64,000 nt of DNA. It comes from Celeribacter indicus (GTDB lineage: Bacteria > Pseudomonadota > Alphaproteobacteria > Rhodobacterales > Rhodobacteraceae). Position 1 is the first letter of the stretch, and each line of letters starts with the position of its first letter. The notes under the pieces were generated by a model. It was not told where the DNA came from. It ran no database searches and saw only the letters and a program-made list of their open reading frames with translations. Shown here one piece after another: positions 28,004-37,206 of the stretch. A program made the translations under genes and the position numbers. The DNA lies in contig NZ_CP004393.1 in assembly GCF_000819565.1 (NCBI RefSeq), positions 3,162,001 through 3,226,000 of the forward strand, given 5' to 3'.

Positions 28004-28777
28004 TCAAAGGGGCGTTTTGGAACAGATGTCGAGGACCTGCGGCATCGTGCCCACTGTCCAGCCTCCGTCCACCGTGATGACCTGACCCGTCACATAGCTT
28101 GCGTCGTCGCTGGCAAAGAAATGTGCGGCAGCCGCGATCTCGTCCGGGCTGCCCTGTCTCCCCATGGCGGTGATCGCCCCGACCGAGCGGCTCAGCTTCG
28201 AGCGTTCCTTGTCGGCCATCGGGGTCTTGATGCTGCCCGGATTGATCGCATTCACCCGGATGTTGCGCAGTCCGAGTTCGATCGCCGCGGTGCGCGTCGC
28301 GGTGCCGACTGCCCCCTTCGTCGCGGAATATTCGGTCAGGCCCGAGATCCCGGTGATGGCGCTGGTCGAGCCGATATTGATGATGGAGCCGCCGCTCGTC
28401 ATCCGCTTCGACGCCGCCGACATGCCGTAGATCACGCCGAGGGCGTTGATGCGAAAGATGTTCTCGGCCTTCTGCGGCTCGATCTCCTCCAGCGGGCGAT
28501 AGATCCCGATCCCGGCATTGTTGACCATGATATCGAGTTTTCCAAACAGCGATACGGCATGGTCAAGCGCGACCTCGATTGCTGCGGGATCGCTCACATC
28601 GGCCTCGAAATATTCCGCCCCCGCGGCGTTCACCGCGGCCTGCTGGTCGCCCAGGTCCATGACCAGAACCTTGGCGCCGGAGTTCAGGAAACGGCGGGTA
28701 ATCGCCTCGCCCATTCCCGAGGCGCCGCCGGTCACGACCGCAACCTTGCCCGCCAAACTGAATACTGGTTCCGACAT
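28004..28777 (-). CDS. Short-chain dehydrogenase/reductase (SDR), second gene of pair
   Basis: 257 residues, NAD(P)-dependent oxidoreductase with a classical SDR fold. Cofactor motif TGGASGMG near 13-20, NNAGIG near 87, active-site Ser in NIGSTSAITG and YxxxK in EYSATKGA. Ends with the standard ITVDGGWTVG region. The start MSEPVFSL at 28777 follows AAGGAGACAC-type sequence. It lies 87 nt behind another SDR gene on the same strand, both divergent from a Dpp importer. Probably oxidises an alcohol or reduces a ketone in the same pathway as the Baeyer-Villiger enzyme (inference). Confidence 0.9.
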   Translation of the reverse strand: MSEPVFSLAGKVAVVTGGASGMGEAITRRFLNSGAKVLVMDLGDQQAAVNAAGAEYFEADVSDPAAIEVALDHAVSLFGKLDIMVNNAGIGIYRPLEEIEPQKAENIFRINALGVIYGMSAASKRMTSGGSIINIGSTSAITGISGLTEYSATKGAVGTATRTAAIELGLRNIRVNAINPGSIKTPMADKERSKLSRSVGAITAMGRQGSPDEIAAAAHFFASDDASYVTGQVITVDGGWTVGTMPQVLDICSKTPL

Positions 28778-28864
28778 TGTGTCTCCTTGTGAAAATATCC
28801 GATGGCCGGGGAACGGCGGCACGTCCGCCCCGCTGATCCCGCCGGGCGGGCACCAGTGCCATTG

Positions 28865-29659
28865 CTATTCCGCGGCGCACACGCGGGAGGCCGCCTGGTC
28901 GACCGAGGCCATGGCCGTCCGCCCGCCGTCCGGCGTCAGCGACGTGCCGGTGAAATAGCTCGCATCGTCGGAAAGCAGGAACAGGATCGCGGCGGCGACA
29001 TCCTGCGGCACACCCATGCGCCCCAGCGGAACGCTGGCAAGCAGCGCGCCGTAGCCCGTTCCGCGGCCGGTCGCATTGTCGCTCGCCATCTGCTGACTCA
29101 TCGGCGTGTCGATCGAGCCGGGCAGGACCGTGTTGACGCGAATGCCGAAGGGCGCCAACTCGATCGCCATCTGCCTGCTCATGGCCAGGACGGCGCCCTT
29201 GGCGGCGGTGTAGGCACTCCGGTTCGTCGTGCCCGTCACCGCCGCGATAGAGGAGATGTTGACGATGCTCGCCGCCCCGCTCTGCTTCAGCAGCGGAAGC
29301 AGTTCGCGGATGATCAGGAACGGACCCGTCGTATGCACAGTCATCATCTTGTTCCATTCAGCGACCGTGGTGTCCTCGATCGACTTTGCGATGACATGCC
29401 CGGCGCAGTTGACCACGCAGTCTACTCGACCGAAATGCTTGTCGACCGCGGCCACCGCCCGCTTCACCGAGTCTTCGTCGGCGACGTCGCACTGGACCGG
29501 AATGGCCGAGGGAAGATCAGCGGCGATGCTGCCGGCCCGGTCGAGATCGAGATCGACGACAGCGACATGGCCACCCTCCTCGGCGAATTTCGCGACCGTC
29601 GCGGCTGCGAGACCCGACGCCGCGCCGGTCGCGAAAAGAACCCTGTCCTTGAACCTCAT
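28865..29659 (-). CDS. Short-chain dehydrogenase/reductase (SDR), first gene of pair
   Basis: 264 residues. Cofactor region ATGAASGLAAA deviates from the classical TGxxxGxG: the third Gly is Ala, which is uncommon though tolerated. NCAG replaces NNAG near residue 86. The catalytic set is present: SIVNISSIAAVTG with Ser, then SAYTAAKGAV with Tyr/Lys. C-terminal GRMGVPQDVAAAILFLLSDDASYFTG is standard. Its promoter region faces the 29807-29830 palindrome. Confidence 0.9.
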   Translation of the reverse strand: MRFKDRVLFATGAASGLAAATVAKFAEEGGHVAVVDLDLDRAGSIAADLPSAIPVQCDVADEDSVKRAVAAVDKHFGRVDCVVNCAGHVIAKSIEDTTVAEWNKMMTVHTTGPFLIIRELLPLLKQSGAASIVNISSIAAVTGTTNRSAYTAAKGAVLAMSRQMAIELAPFGIRVNTVLPGSIDTPMSQQMASDNATGRGTGYGALLASVPLGRMGVPQDVAAAILFLLSDDASYFTGTSLTPDGGRTAMASVDQAASRVCAAE

Positions 29660-29806
29660 TCTTTCTCCTCCTCATGTCGTGACCCAACCCGGCAGACCTT
29701 TGCGGCAACGCCGGTTTGCGGGGCGGGAATTGTGACGGAATGACCTCCGCCTCCCGGCATTCTTACAAAGCCTGCACCCATCGCAGCATTCGGAGATTGC
29801 GTAACT

Positions 29807-29830
29807 GTATGTTCCAGATTTGGAACATAC
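29807..29830. promoter_or_regulatory. Perfect 24-bp palindrome (10+4+10), candidate operator
   Basis: GTATGTTCCA-GATT-TGGAACATAC lies in the 380-bp divergent gap (29660-30039) between the SDR pair and the binding-protein gene. The arms are exact. TGTTCCA/TGGAACA arms of this kind recall IclR- or GntR-type sites, but no regulator gene is nearby. Probably controls both directions. The remainder of the gap shows no gene. Confidence 0.65.
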
Positions 29831-30039
29831 GAGGCTTCAAACCGTCCCCTAAGGTAACGATGGACGACGGTGATCCCTGTTGAGGAGCAGGGGTCCCGGA
29901 GCTGTGGGGGAGACCGGCCATACCGGCACGTTCCTTCCACCAGGACCTGACGGAGGTCCGGAGAGCGACGCGCGGTGGCCATCGCGCTTCCCCGTCGGCT
30001 TTTCGGGAACAGGCACGCCAATGGAGGAGAAACATCAGG

Positions 30040-31608
30040 ATGAGACACTACCTGGCATTTACGACGGCGCTCGTTGTCGGGGCAATGGCTTTCACCCCCC
30101 TGGTCGCGCAGGACGCGCATCAGGGCGGCGTCTTTACCTTTGCCGCGGAAAGCGATCCGCCGACCTTCGACTGCCACAGCGCAACCGATTTCTACAGCAC
30201 ACAGCACCTGTCGCCGCATTACTCGACGCTGTTGCGCTATGTGCCGGGCAATTATCCGGAGATCACCGGCGATCTCGCCGAGTCCTGGGAGGTATCGGAA
30301 GATTCCCTGACCTACACCTTCAAGATCCACGACAACGTGCAGTTCCATGACGGCACGCCGCTGACTTCCGCCGATATCAAGGCCAGTTACGAGCGGATCA
30401 TTGATCCGCCCGAAGGCGTGGTGTCGCCGCGGCAGTCCGAGCTTCTGGACATCGCTTCGGTCGAGACGCCGGACGACACGACCGTCGTGTTCCAGCTGTC
30501 GGAGGTGAATCCGGGCATACTGGACTCGCTCGCAAGCCCGTGGAACTGTATCTATTCGGCCAAGCTGCTGGCAGAGAACCCGGATTATCCAGCACGGATG
30601 GTCATGGGCTCCGGCCCCTTCGTCTTCGAGGAATTCGTTCCGGGCTCGCACTGGAGAGGGTCGCGTTTCGAGGCGTTCCATCGCGAGGGCAAACCGCATC
30701 TCGACGGTTTCGAGATCAAGCGCATGGACACCAGCGCGATCGTGAACGCCTTCTCCGCCGGCCAGATCCAGGGCTACTTCCGGCCACTCTCGCCCCCCAA
30801 CGCCCGGCAGATCGAGTCGGCGCGCGGCGACGAGGTACAATTCCAGAAGACCCCCTCGGTCGGTATGAACCTGTTGGTGTTCAACTCCTCGCAGCCGCCG
30901 CTGGACGATCCGCGCGTGCGGCGGGCGCTGGCGCTCGCGGTCGACCAGCGCGCCGGGGCGAGCGTGCTCGGGCAGACCTCGACCACCGGCCTTGTAGGCG
31001 GTCTGCTGCGGCCGGGCTATTCCATGGCGCTGACGCCGGAGGAACTGGCCGAGATGCCGGGATTCGGCGAAGATGTCGAAGCCGCCCGCGAGGAAGCGCG
31101 CCGGCTGCTGCAAGAGGCCGGGCAGACCAACCTGACCATCGACATCCTGTCGCGCAAGCAGAACTCGCATACCGCCGGGGCGGTGTTCATCGCCGAGCAA
31201 TGGCAGCGGATCGGCGTGAGCGCGAAGGTCACCTATTCCGACAATCCGACCACCTTCCAGCGCCAGGGCAATTTTCAGGCCGCCATCGACTTCAACCTGG
31301 CCAATACCGATGATCCTTCGGTGCTGTTCGTGAAATACCTTCCCGACTCCCCGAACAACTACGGACTTTACGAGGATGCACAACTCGAGGAACTGTTCGA
31401 GGCGCAGAAGCGCACGCTGGATCCGGCGGAACGCGAGGAGATCGTGCATGATTTCGAACGGCGGGTTCTGCAGGAGGCCTATTATATCCCGCTCTTCTGG
31501 ACGGAACGGATCATCGCGCTGTCCTCAGATGTTGGCGGATTCGAGAGCGCTCCGCCGCTCGAGGTCGAGCAATCCCTGGAGAACCTCTGGATCGCAGGCG
31601 AGGACTGA
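30040..31608 (+). CDS. Solute-binding protein of a Dpp/Opp-type importer (SBP_bac_5)
   Basis: 522 residues, Sec signal at 1-23 (MRHYLAFTTALVVGAMAFTP then LVAQ-D). Family pattern: ETPLRYVP-like LLRYVPGNYPEITGDLAESW near 67-86, FKIHDNVQFHDGTPLTSADI near 97, and DDPRVRRALALAVDQ near 289. The start has GGAGGAG 9 nt upstream. First gene of an importer set that continues, after an SDR and a decayed SDR, with the fused ATPase and two permeases. The ligand is likely the compound processed by the SDRs and monooxygenase (inference). Confidence 0.92.
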   Translation: MRHYLAFTTALVVGAMAFTPLVAQDAHQGGVFTFAAESDPPTFDCHSATDFYSTQHLSPHYSTLLRYVPGNYPEITGDLAESWEVSEDSLTYTFKIHDNVQFHDGTPLTSADIKASYERIIDPPEGVVSPRQSELLDIASVETPDDTTVVFQLSEVNPGILDSLASPWNCIYSAKLLAENPDYPARMVMGSGPFVFEEFVPGSHWRGSRFEAFHREGKPHLDGFEIKRMDTSAIVNAFSAGQIQGYFRPLSPPNARQIESARGDEVQFQKTPSVGMNLLVFNSSQPPLDDPRVRRALALAVDQRAGASVLGQTSTTGLVGGLLRPGYSMALTPEELAEMPGFGEDVEAAREEARRLLQEAGQTNLTIDILSRKQNSHTAGAVFIAEQWQRIGVSAKVTYSDNPTTFQRQGNFQAAIDFNLANTDDPSVLFVKYLPDSPNNYGLYEDAQLEELFEAQKRTLDPAEREEIVHDFERRVLQEAYYIPLFWTERIIALSSDVGGFESAPPLEVEQSLENLWIAGED

Positions 31609-31632
31609 TTGCTTCCCGGTCCGGGCCGGCTT

Positions 31633-31680
31633 CGGCCGGGTCGAAGAAATCTCGGTCTGACCCGGCCGTTGCTCCGGGTC
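31633..31680 (+). repeat. Two overlapping, mutually exclusive hairpins after the binding-protein gene
   Basis: CGGCCGGGTC (31633-31642) pairs perfectly with GACCCGGCCG (31659-31668). The same right arm, read as GACCCGG (31659-31665), can pair instead with CCGGGTC (31674-31680). They lie between the binding-protein stop and the SDR start. A 3' stabilising hairpin is the simplest role; an attenuator-like switch is possible. Confidence 0.45.
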
Positions 31681-31709
31681 AGCGCGTCCTACAGAAAGAG
31701 GAAAGACAA

Positions 31710-32477
31710 ATGCAGATAAACGGGGTGGTCGTCGTGACCGGCGGGGCAAGCGGTATCGGCGCCGTCTGTTGTCGGAAATTCCTGGAGGCCGGCGCGCAGG
31801 TGGTCGTTCTGGACCGCTCCAGCGAATTGCCCGCGGAGCTCAGGGGCAAGGTCGCCGGTCCAGTGGTCGCCGACATCAGCGACGAGGACGAGATGCGGCA
31901 GGCGGCCGCGCGGATCGAAGACGAAATCGGGCCGGTCGTGGCGCTTACCAATTGCGCCGCCATCATGCAGGGCCCGCTTCGCCCCAACGAGCTGAGCATG
32001 AAGGAGTTCGACGACATCGTCCGTGTCGACCAGCGCGGCACCTACGTTTCCTGTCTGGTCTTCGGCGAGGCGATGCTTGCGCGCGGCCATGGCAGTATCG
32101 TCAATTTCGCCTCCACCGCCGCGCTGCGTTCGGTGCCGCTGCACGCCTACGCGCCGGCCAAGGCCGCCGTGGCCTCGATGACCGAATGTCTGGCCGGTGA
32201 ATGGGGACCCGCCGGCGTCCGGGTCAATGCCGTTTCGCCGGGATATACCAATACGCCAGCGACCCGCGCGCGGATCGAAAAAGGCGAGCGCGATCCCGCC
32301 CCGCTCAGGGAAAACGCCGTGCTCGGACGCTTGGTCGAACCGGAAGAGGTCGCCAATGCGGTGGTATTTCTCGCCTCACCGCTGTCCTCGGGCATCACGG
32401 GCGTGAACGTGCCGGTCGATTGCGGCTGGCTGCTGGCCCCGTCCTGGCAGACCTACGGCGGCCTTCGCCGCCCCTGA
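31710..32477 (+). CDS. Short-chain dehydrogenase/reductase (SDR)
   Basis: 255 residues. TGGASGIG near 10-17, then CAAIM in place of the usual NNAG region. Active-site Ser in NFASTAALRSVP and Tyr/Lys in HAYAPAKAAV. The cofactor-loop and end region is SPGYTNTP, GVNVPVDCGW. Start with AAAGAGGAAAG upstream. It sits between the binding protein and the rest of the importer, 101 nt after the former, and so is probably co-transcribed. Confidence 0.9.
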   Translation: MQINGVVVVTGGASGIGAVCCRKFLEAGAQVVVLDRSSELPAELRGKVAGPVVADISDEDEMRQAAARIEDEIGPVVALTNCAAIMQGPLRPNELSMKEFDDIVRVDQRGTYVSCLVFGEAMLARGHGSIVNFASTAALRSVPLHAYAPAKAAVASMTECLAGEWGPAGVRVNAVSPGYTNTPATRARIEKGERDPAPLRENAVLGRLVEPEEVANAVVFLASPLSSGITGVNVPVDCGWLLAPSWQTYGGLRRP

Positions 32478-32545
32478 GGACATCCGCGGTTCCCATGCCG
32501 GAACCCGCGCCCCCCCTCCCTCCGATATCGAAACCTGCAAGGCAT

Positions 32546-32832
32546 GTTCATCATGACATTGCGGCTGGGAAACAGGGGGTTCTGGTGACGGGGGCGGGGC
32601 CGCGCGCGAAACGCTGGATCTGATCGAGGCGGAAAAGGGCACGGGTTCGATTGTCCTGGCGGATCTGACCGACCCGGACCAATGTTCCGATGCCGTTTCC
32701 GAGGCTGTCCGCCCCCATGGTCATCTCGACTGTCTTGTCAACAATGTGGCGATCGCGCGATCCTGCAAATCCGTTACCGAACCGGACTGGAGCGACTGGA
32801 ACGCGATCCTCAACGTCAACCTCGAAAGGTGA
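32546..32832 (+). pseudogene. SDR-family pseudogene (N-terminal part, frameshifted and truncated)
   Basis: One frame gives GKQGVLVTGAG, the start of an SDR cofactor motif, and then runs into a stop at 32623. Another frame continues with RETLDLIEAEKGTGSIVLAD, LTDPDQCSDAVSEAV, HGHLDCLVNNVAIA and DWNAILNVNLE, the middle of an SDR, before a TGA at 32830. The GxG helix region between the two is missing several residues, and everything after the NVNL motif, including the catalytic Ser/Tyr/Lys, is absent. Reads as a decayed second SDR of this operon. Confidence 0.75.
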
Positions 32833-33187
32833 CGGGACCAACGCCCGGCTGGCCGTCTCAACCGGTGAGCTGTTCCCGATCTGCGCATGACCTCCGGCAT
32901 ACCGGCGGCAAGGAACACCGAAAGAAGGCGGCGTACGGCGACCGCCTGAAACCTGCGTCATCCCAGCCCCCCGGCGTCACCAGGGAAGGTGGGCCGGAGG
33001 TCCCGTGCCGCACAGGGAAAGACAATGAAACGATGTGACCGCCCATGTCGCACCGCTGGAACGCTGAGTTGTCGAAATGGTGCTCTACAGGCCGCGAGAT
33101 CGTTGCGTAATCTTGACTGAAAAGAAACCTCGAATTGCTTCGTCCCGAAAGAGGACAACCGCAGCACGAGGAAAGGGAGGAGAAAAG
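32833..33187. other. Intergenic region after the SDR pseudogene, no gene seen
   Basis: 355 bp without a conserved frame; I could not recognise the missing SDR C-terminus here. The last 70 bp are more AT-rich (TTGCGTAATCTTGACTG at 33101-33117) and may hold a promoter for the ATPase-permease genes. Confidence 0.45.
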
Positions 33188-35221
33188 ATGTGGAACCAAC
33201 TGGCCCGAAAGGCCGTGGAATATGAACCCTGTGCGGACAGGTCCGAGGATCTCCTCACGATCGACGGACTCCGGATAGATGTCTCGACACCCGAAGGGAA
33301 GGTGACCGTCGTCGACGGGGTTTCATGGTCGGCGGAGCAGGGCAAGATCACCGCTCTCGTCGGGGAATCCGGCTGCGGAAAATCGGTCACGGCGCTGGCG
33401 GTGATGAAGCTCCTCCGGTCGAGCGGGCGCATCTCGAAGGGCGAGATCCGCTTTGCCGGACAGGATCTTCTGAAACTGGGCGAAGAGGAGATGCGCAGAC
33501 TGCGCGGCCGCCACATCGGCATGGTGTTCCAAGAGCCGATGACCTCGCTGAACCCGGTTCTCAGCATCGAAACACAGATCACCGAGACGCTGACCGAACA
33601 TCTCCGGATGTCGCGCGGCGAAGCCCGCGAACGCGCGCTCGAGCTGATGAACGAGGTCGGGATTCCGGATGCCGAACGTCGACTGTCGCAATATCCCCAC
33701 CAGTTGTCGGGTGGCATGCGCCAGCGGGTGATGATCGCCATCGCACTCGCCTGCAATCCCAAGCTGATCATCGCGGATGAACCGACGACGGCGCTGGACG
33801 TGACGATCCAGGCGCAGATCCTGAGCCTGCTGGCGGATCTTGCCGTCCGGCACAACATCGCGATGGTCGTCATCACGCATAATATGGGTGTGGTGGCACG
33901 ATATGCCGACTACGTCAGCGTCATGTATGCCGGGAAGATCGTCGAGAGCGGTCCGGCCTCCGAGGTGTTTTCCCGGCCGAGCCACCCCTATACGGCGCTG
34001 CTCCTGAAGGCGGTCCCCCGTCTCGACCAGCCTCGCCAGGAACGTATGCTGTCCATCGGCGGCATGCCCCCTGCCCCCGGTGCGATGCCGTCGGGCTGCC
34101 GCTTTGCCCCGCGCTGTCCGGTGCGCATGGCGGTGTGCGGGGAACGCGAGCCGCTGCTGGAACCATCCCGCACCCAAGCGCTTTCCGCCTGTCACAGGCG
34201 CGATGAGCCGCTCGATGGACTGCAATCCGCGCCCGCCTCGCCGCGTTCCCCGGCCGACAAGGTGCCGGGCGCGGAGGAGGTCCTGGAGGTCAGGGATATC
34301 GCCAAGCATTTCGACCTGCCTGCCGGCGGAATCGTCCGGGCGGTCGACGGCGTGTCTTTCAGGATCGAGCGGCAGCGCACGCTCGGCCTGATCGGGGTAT
34401 CAGGTTGCGGGAAATCGACCGTCGGCCGCATGCTCCTCGGCCTCGAAACCCCGACCTCCGGCTCGCTGCGCCTGTTCGGCGAGGAGATGGACGTCTCGAA
34501 ACCCTCCGCGCTCAGGAAGGCGCGGCGGGACATGCAGGTGATCTTCCAAGATCCGTTCTCCTCGCTGAACCCGCGAATGACGGTCGGCGCGATCATCGCC
34601 GAGCCGCTTCTGGTCCACGGGATCGTCAGGCGATCCCAAGCCAGGGATCGCGTAGCCCAACTGCTCGAACGGGTTGGCCTCAGGCCGGAAGTCGCCACGC
34701 GCCATGCGCATCAGCTTTCGGGCGGGCAGAGACAGCGCGTCGGGATCGCCCGCGCGCTGACCCTGAACCCGAAGCTGCTGATCTGCGACGAACCCGTCTC
34801 CGCGCTGGATATTTCCGTGCAGGGCCAGATCATCACGCTTCTGGAGGATCTCCAGGACGAACTGGGGCTAAGCTGCCTGTTCATCGCCCATGACCTCGCG
34901 GTGGTCCGCCATATCTCTGACGAGGTCGCGATCATGTATTTCGGCCGCATCGTCGAGAAGGCGCCGCGCGACCTTCTCTATGCCAATCCTCTGCATCCCT
35001 ACACCCGCGCATTGCTCGATGCCGCGCCTACGCCCGATCCCGTGCTGGAACGGTCGCGGGATCACATCCCGCTGAAGGGCGAGCTGCCCTCGCCGATCAC
35101 GGTACCGAAAGGTTGTCCGTTCCATTCGCGATGTCCGCTTGCCAGCAGGGAATGCCAACTCGCGGTTCCGCCCCTGCGCGAGGTCGAAGGGGGCCACCAG
35201 GTCGCCTGCATCAAGGTCTAG
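33188..35221 (+). CDS. Fused double ATPase of a Dpp/Opp-type importer (DppD-DppF in one chain)
   Basis: 677 residues with two complete ATPase modules. Module 1: Walker A GESGCGKS at 59-66, signature LSGGMRQR, Walker [15 protein letters not shown]. Module 2: Walker A GVSGCGKS near 403, signature LSGGQRQR, Walker B LLICDEPVSALDIS. Each is followed by an oligopeptide-transporter C-terminal domain (YTALLLKAVP; YTRALLDAAP; PFHSRCPLAS). The start at 33188 has GGGAGGAG upstream. It replaces the two separate ATPases of the other Dpp loci in this window. Followed 51 nt later by the permeases. Confidence 0.93.
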   Translation: MWNQLARKAVEYEPCADRSEDLLTIDGLRIDVSTPEGKVTVVDGVSWSAEQGKITALVGESGCGKSVTALAVMKLLRSSGRISKGEIRFAGQDLLKLGEEEMRRLRGRHIGMVFQEPMTSLNPVLSIETQITETLTEHLRMSRGEARERALELMNEVGIPDAERRLSQYPHQLSGGMRQRVMIAIALACNPKLIIADEPTTALDVTIQAQILSLLADLAVRHNIAMVVITHNMGVVARYADYVSVMYAGKIVESGPASEVFSRPSHPYTALLLKAVPRLDQPRQERMLSIGGMPPAPGAMPSGCRFAPRCPVRMAVCGEREPLLEPSRTQALSACHRRDEPLDGLQSAPASPRSPADKVPGAEEVLEVRDIAKHFDLPAGGIVRAVDGVSFRIERQRTLGLIGVSGCGKSTVGRMLLGLETPTSGSLRLFGEEMDVSKPSALRKARRDMQVIFQDPFSSLNPRMTVGAIIAEPLLVHGIVRRSQARDRVAQLLERVGLRPEVATRHAHQLSGGQRQRVGIARALTLNPKLLICDEPVSALDISVQGQIITLLEDLQDELGLSCLFIAHDLAVVRHISDEVAIMYFGRIVEKAPRDLLYANPLHPYTRALLDAAPTPDPVLERSRDHIPLKGELPSPITVPKGCPFHSRCPLASRECQLAVPPLREVEGGHQVACIKV

Positions 35222-35272
35222 GCCCTGCCCGATCTGCAAACCCAGCCTGAAGCTGCGTCGAAGGAGATACTG

Positions 35273-36226
35273 ATGCTGCGTTATATCCTGACCCGTCTCG
35301 CCCTTGCCGTCCCGACCCTGCTCGGCGCGGCCGTCGTCATCTTTCTGGCCTTGCGGGTCCTGCCGGGCGATGTCGTCGAAATGAAATTTGCCGCGGATGG
35401 TGCCGCGATCACGGAAGAAGCGCTCGAGCGCGAGCGCGAACGACTGGGCCTGAACGAGCCGCTGATCGTCCAGTTCGCGGACTGGATGGTCGGGCTGGCC
35501 ACGCTGGACTTCGGCACGTCCATGTGGACGGGGCGCCCGGTGGTCGACGAGATTGCTCCCCGGCTTCCGGGCACCTTGCAGATCGCGGCCTTCGCCACGA
35601 TCCTCGCCATGGTGATCGGCATACCGCTCGGCGCGCTGTGCGCACTGTCGCCGAACTCCGTCCTCGACTACGCCTTCCGCATCGTCACGTTGCTCGGGCT
35701 CGCGATCCCGACATTCTGGCTCGGCATGCTGTTCGTGTTGATGCTGCTCCAGTTCTTCAATTGGTTGCCGCCCATCACATATGTCTCCTTCTTCAAGGAT
35801 CCGCTCGCGAATTTCGCCATCGTCTTCTGGCCGTCCCTGACGATTGCCGTGCGCTACGCGGCGATCATCGCGCGGATGATGCGGTCCTCGCTGATCGAGA
35901 TCCTGACCGAAGATTATATCCGGACCGCCCGTGCCAAGGGCCTCAGGAACAGGATCATCACGGTGCGCCACGGCATGAGCAACGCCATGCTCCCGACCGT
36001 GACGCTGGTCGGGCTGGAGGCCGGTTTCCTCGTCGGCGGGGTCGTCGTGACGGAACAGGTCTTCAATATCAACGGCCTCGGAAAACTCCTGCTACAGGCC
36101 GCGAACAACCACGATTACGTCCTGATCCAGGCCATCGTCATGCTGACCGCCTTCGCGTTCATAACGGTCAACGTGATCGTCGATATCGTCATCGCCATTC
36201 TTGATCCCCGTGTGAGGTATTCCTGA
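35273..36226 (+). CDS. Dpp/Opp-type ABC transporter permease (DppB class)
   Basis: 317 residues, N-terminus MLRYILTRLALAVPTLLGAA is the typical first helix; RVLPGDVVEMKFAADGAAIT and LGLNEPLIVQFADWM follow in the periplasmic loop. EAA loop RAKGLRNRIITVRHGMSNAM. Its TGA overlaps the ATG of the next permease by one base (TGATG). Confidence 0.93.
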   Translation: MLRYILTRLALAVPTLLGAAVVIFLALRVLPGDVVEMKFAADGAAITEEALERERERLGLNEPLIVQFADWMVGLATLDFGTSMWTGRPVVDEIAPRLPGTLQIAAFATILAMVIGIPLGALCALSPNSVLDYAFRIVTLLGLAIPTFWLGMLFVLMLLQFFNWLPPITYVSFFKDPLANFAIVFWPSLTIAVRYAAIIARMMRSSLIEILTEDYIRTARAKGLRNRIITVRHGMSNAMLPTVTLVGLEAGFLVGGVVVTEQVFNINGLGKLLLQAANNHDYVLIQAIVMLTAFAFITVNVIVDIVIAILDPRVRYS

Positions 36227-37122
36227 TGAGCAACGTCATAAGCACACTGTCGGGCCTGGTTGTGCCGAGGAAACGCGGTCTCGTCACGAGATTCGTCGTC
36301 GCCCAGCCGATCGCGGCGATTGGCCTAGCCGTCCTGATCCTGTTCTGTATCGCCGCCATCGGTGCCGATGTGCTCGCCCCCTACGATCCGACCAGCCTCA
36401 GCTATACCGACATCTTCGCACCGCCCTCGGCAGCGCACTGGATGGGCACGGATGAATTCGGACGCGATATTTTCAGCCGCATCCTCTACGGCGCGCGCAC
36501 CGCGCTCACCATCGGGTTGGTCTCCTCAATCGTCGGCTGCACGGTCGGCGCGCTGATCGGCATCGCCTCGGCCTATTTCGGGGGAATCGTCGATCTGGTG
36601 ATCCAGCGGATCATGGACATCCTGCTGGCCTTTCCCATCATCATCCTGGCGCTGGTGATCGTCGCGGCGCTCGGCCAGTACAAGATCGGTGAGGTCGATG
36701 TCAGCCTGTTGATCGCCATTGCAATTCCCGCCGTGCCCAATGTCGCACGCGTGCTACGGTCCTCAGCGCTTTCGGTGCGCACGATGCAATATGTCGATGC
36801 CGCCCAGGCCCTTGGTTTTAGCACGACACGCATCATTCTCCGGCATATCGCGCCCAACGTGATCGCACCCTATCTGGTGCTGCTCACGGCCTACATGGGA
36901 CAGGCGATCCTGCTCGAAGCCTCGCTGTCCTATCTTGGCCTCGGCGTCGGCGAGCCTACCCCCGCTTGGGGACTGATGCTGTCCGGAACGGCCGCCGACG
37001 CCTTCCGCGACGCGCCTTGGCAGGTGCTGTTCCCCGGACTTGCGATCAGCATCACGGTCTTCGGTTTCAACCTGTTCGGTGACGGATTGCGCGATTGGCT
37101 GGATCCCAAGTTCGGCGATTGA
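36226..37122 (+). CDS. Dpp/Opp-type ABC transporter permease (DppC class)
   Basis: 298 residues. First helix near 25-50, hallmark MGTDEFGRDIFSRILYGART near 75-94, then five membrane segments. EAA loop AAQALGFSTTRIILRHIAPN. Last importer gene; a strong hairpin begins 18 nt after its stop. Confidence 0.93.
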   Translation: MSNVISTLSGLVVPRKRGLVTRFVVAQPIAAIGLAVLILFCIAAIGADVLAPYDPTSLSYTDIFAPPSAAHWMGTDEFGRDIFSRILYGARTALTIGLVSSIVGCTVGALIGIASAYFGGIVDLVIQRIMDILLAFPIIILALVIVAALGQYKIGEVDVSLLIAIAIPAVPNVARVLRSSALSVRTMQYVDAAQALGFSTTRIILRHIAPNVIAPYLVLLTAYMGQAILLEASLSYLGLGVGEPTPAWGLMLSGTAADAFRDAPWQVLFPGLAISITVFGFNLFGDGLRDWLDPKFGD

Positions 37123-37139
37123 CACTCTCCGCGAAAGCA

Positions 37140-37173
37140 AAGGGCCCGCTGCATCGCATTGCAGCGGGCCCTT
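37140..37173. terminator. Strong bidirectional hairpin terminator
   Basis: AAGGGCCCGCTGCA (37140-37153) and TGCAGCGGGCCCTT (37160-37173) form a perfect 14-bp stem with a 6-nt loop, between the DppC stop and the convergent NTF2-like gene. The T-rich tail is short on both sides. Probably ends both transcripts. Confidence 0.85.
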
Positions 37174-37206
37174 CGATTTATCCGCACATCGTGTTGAGCT
37201 GCTGCT

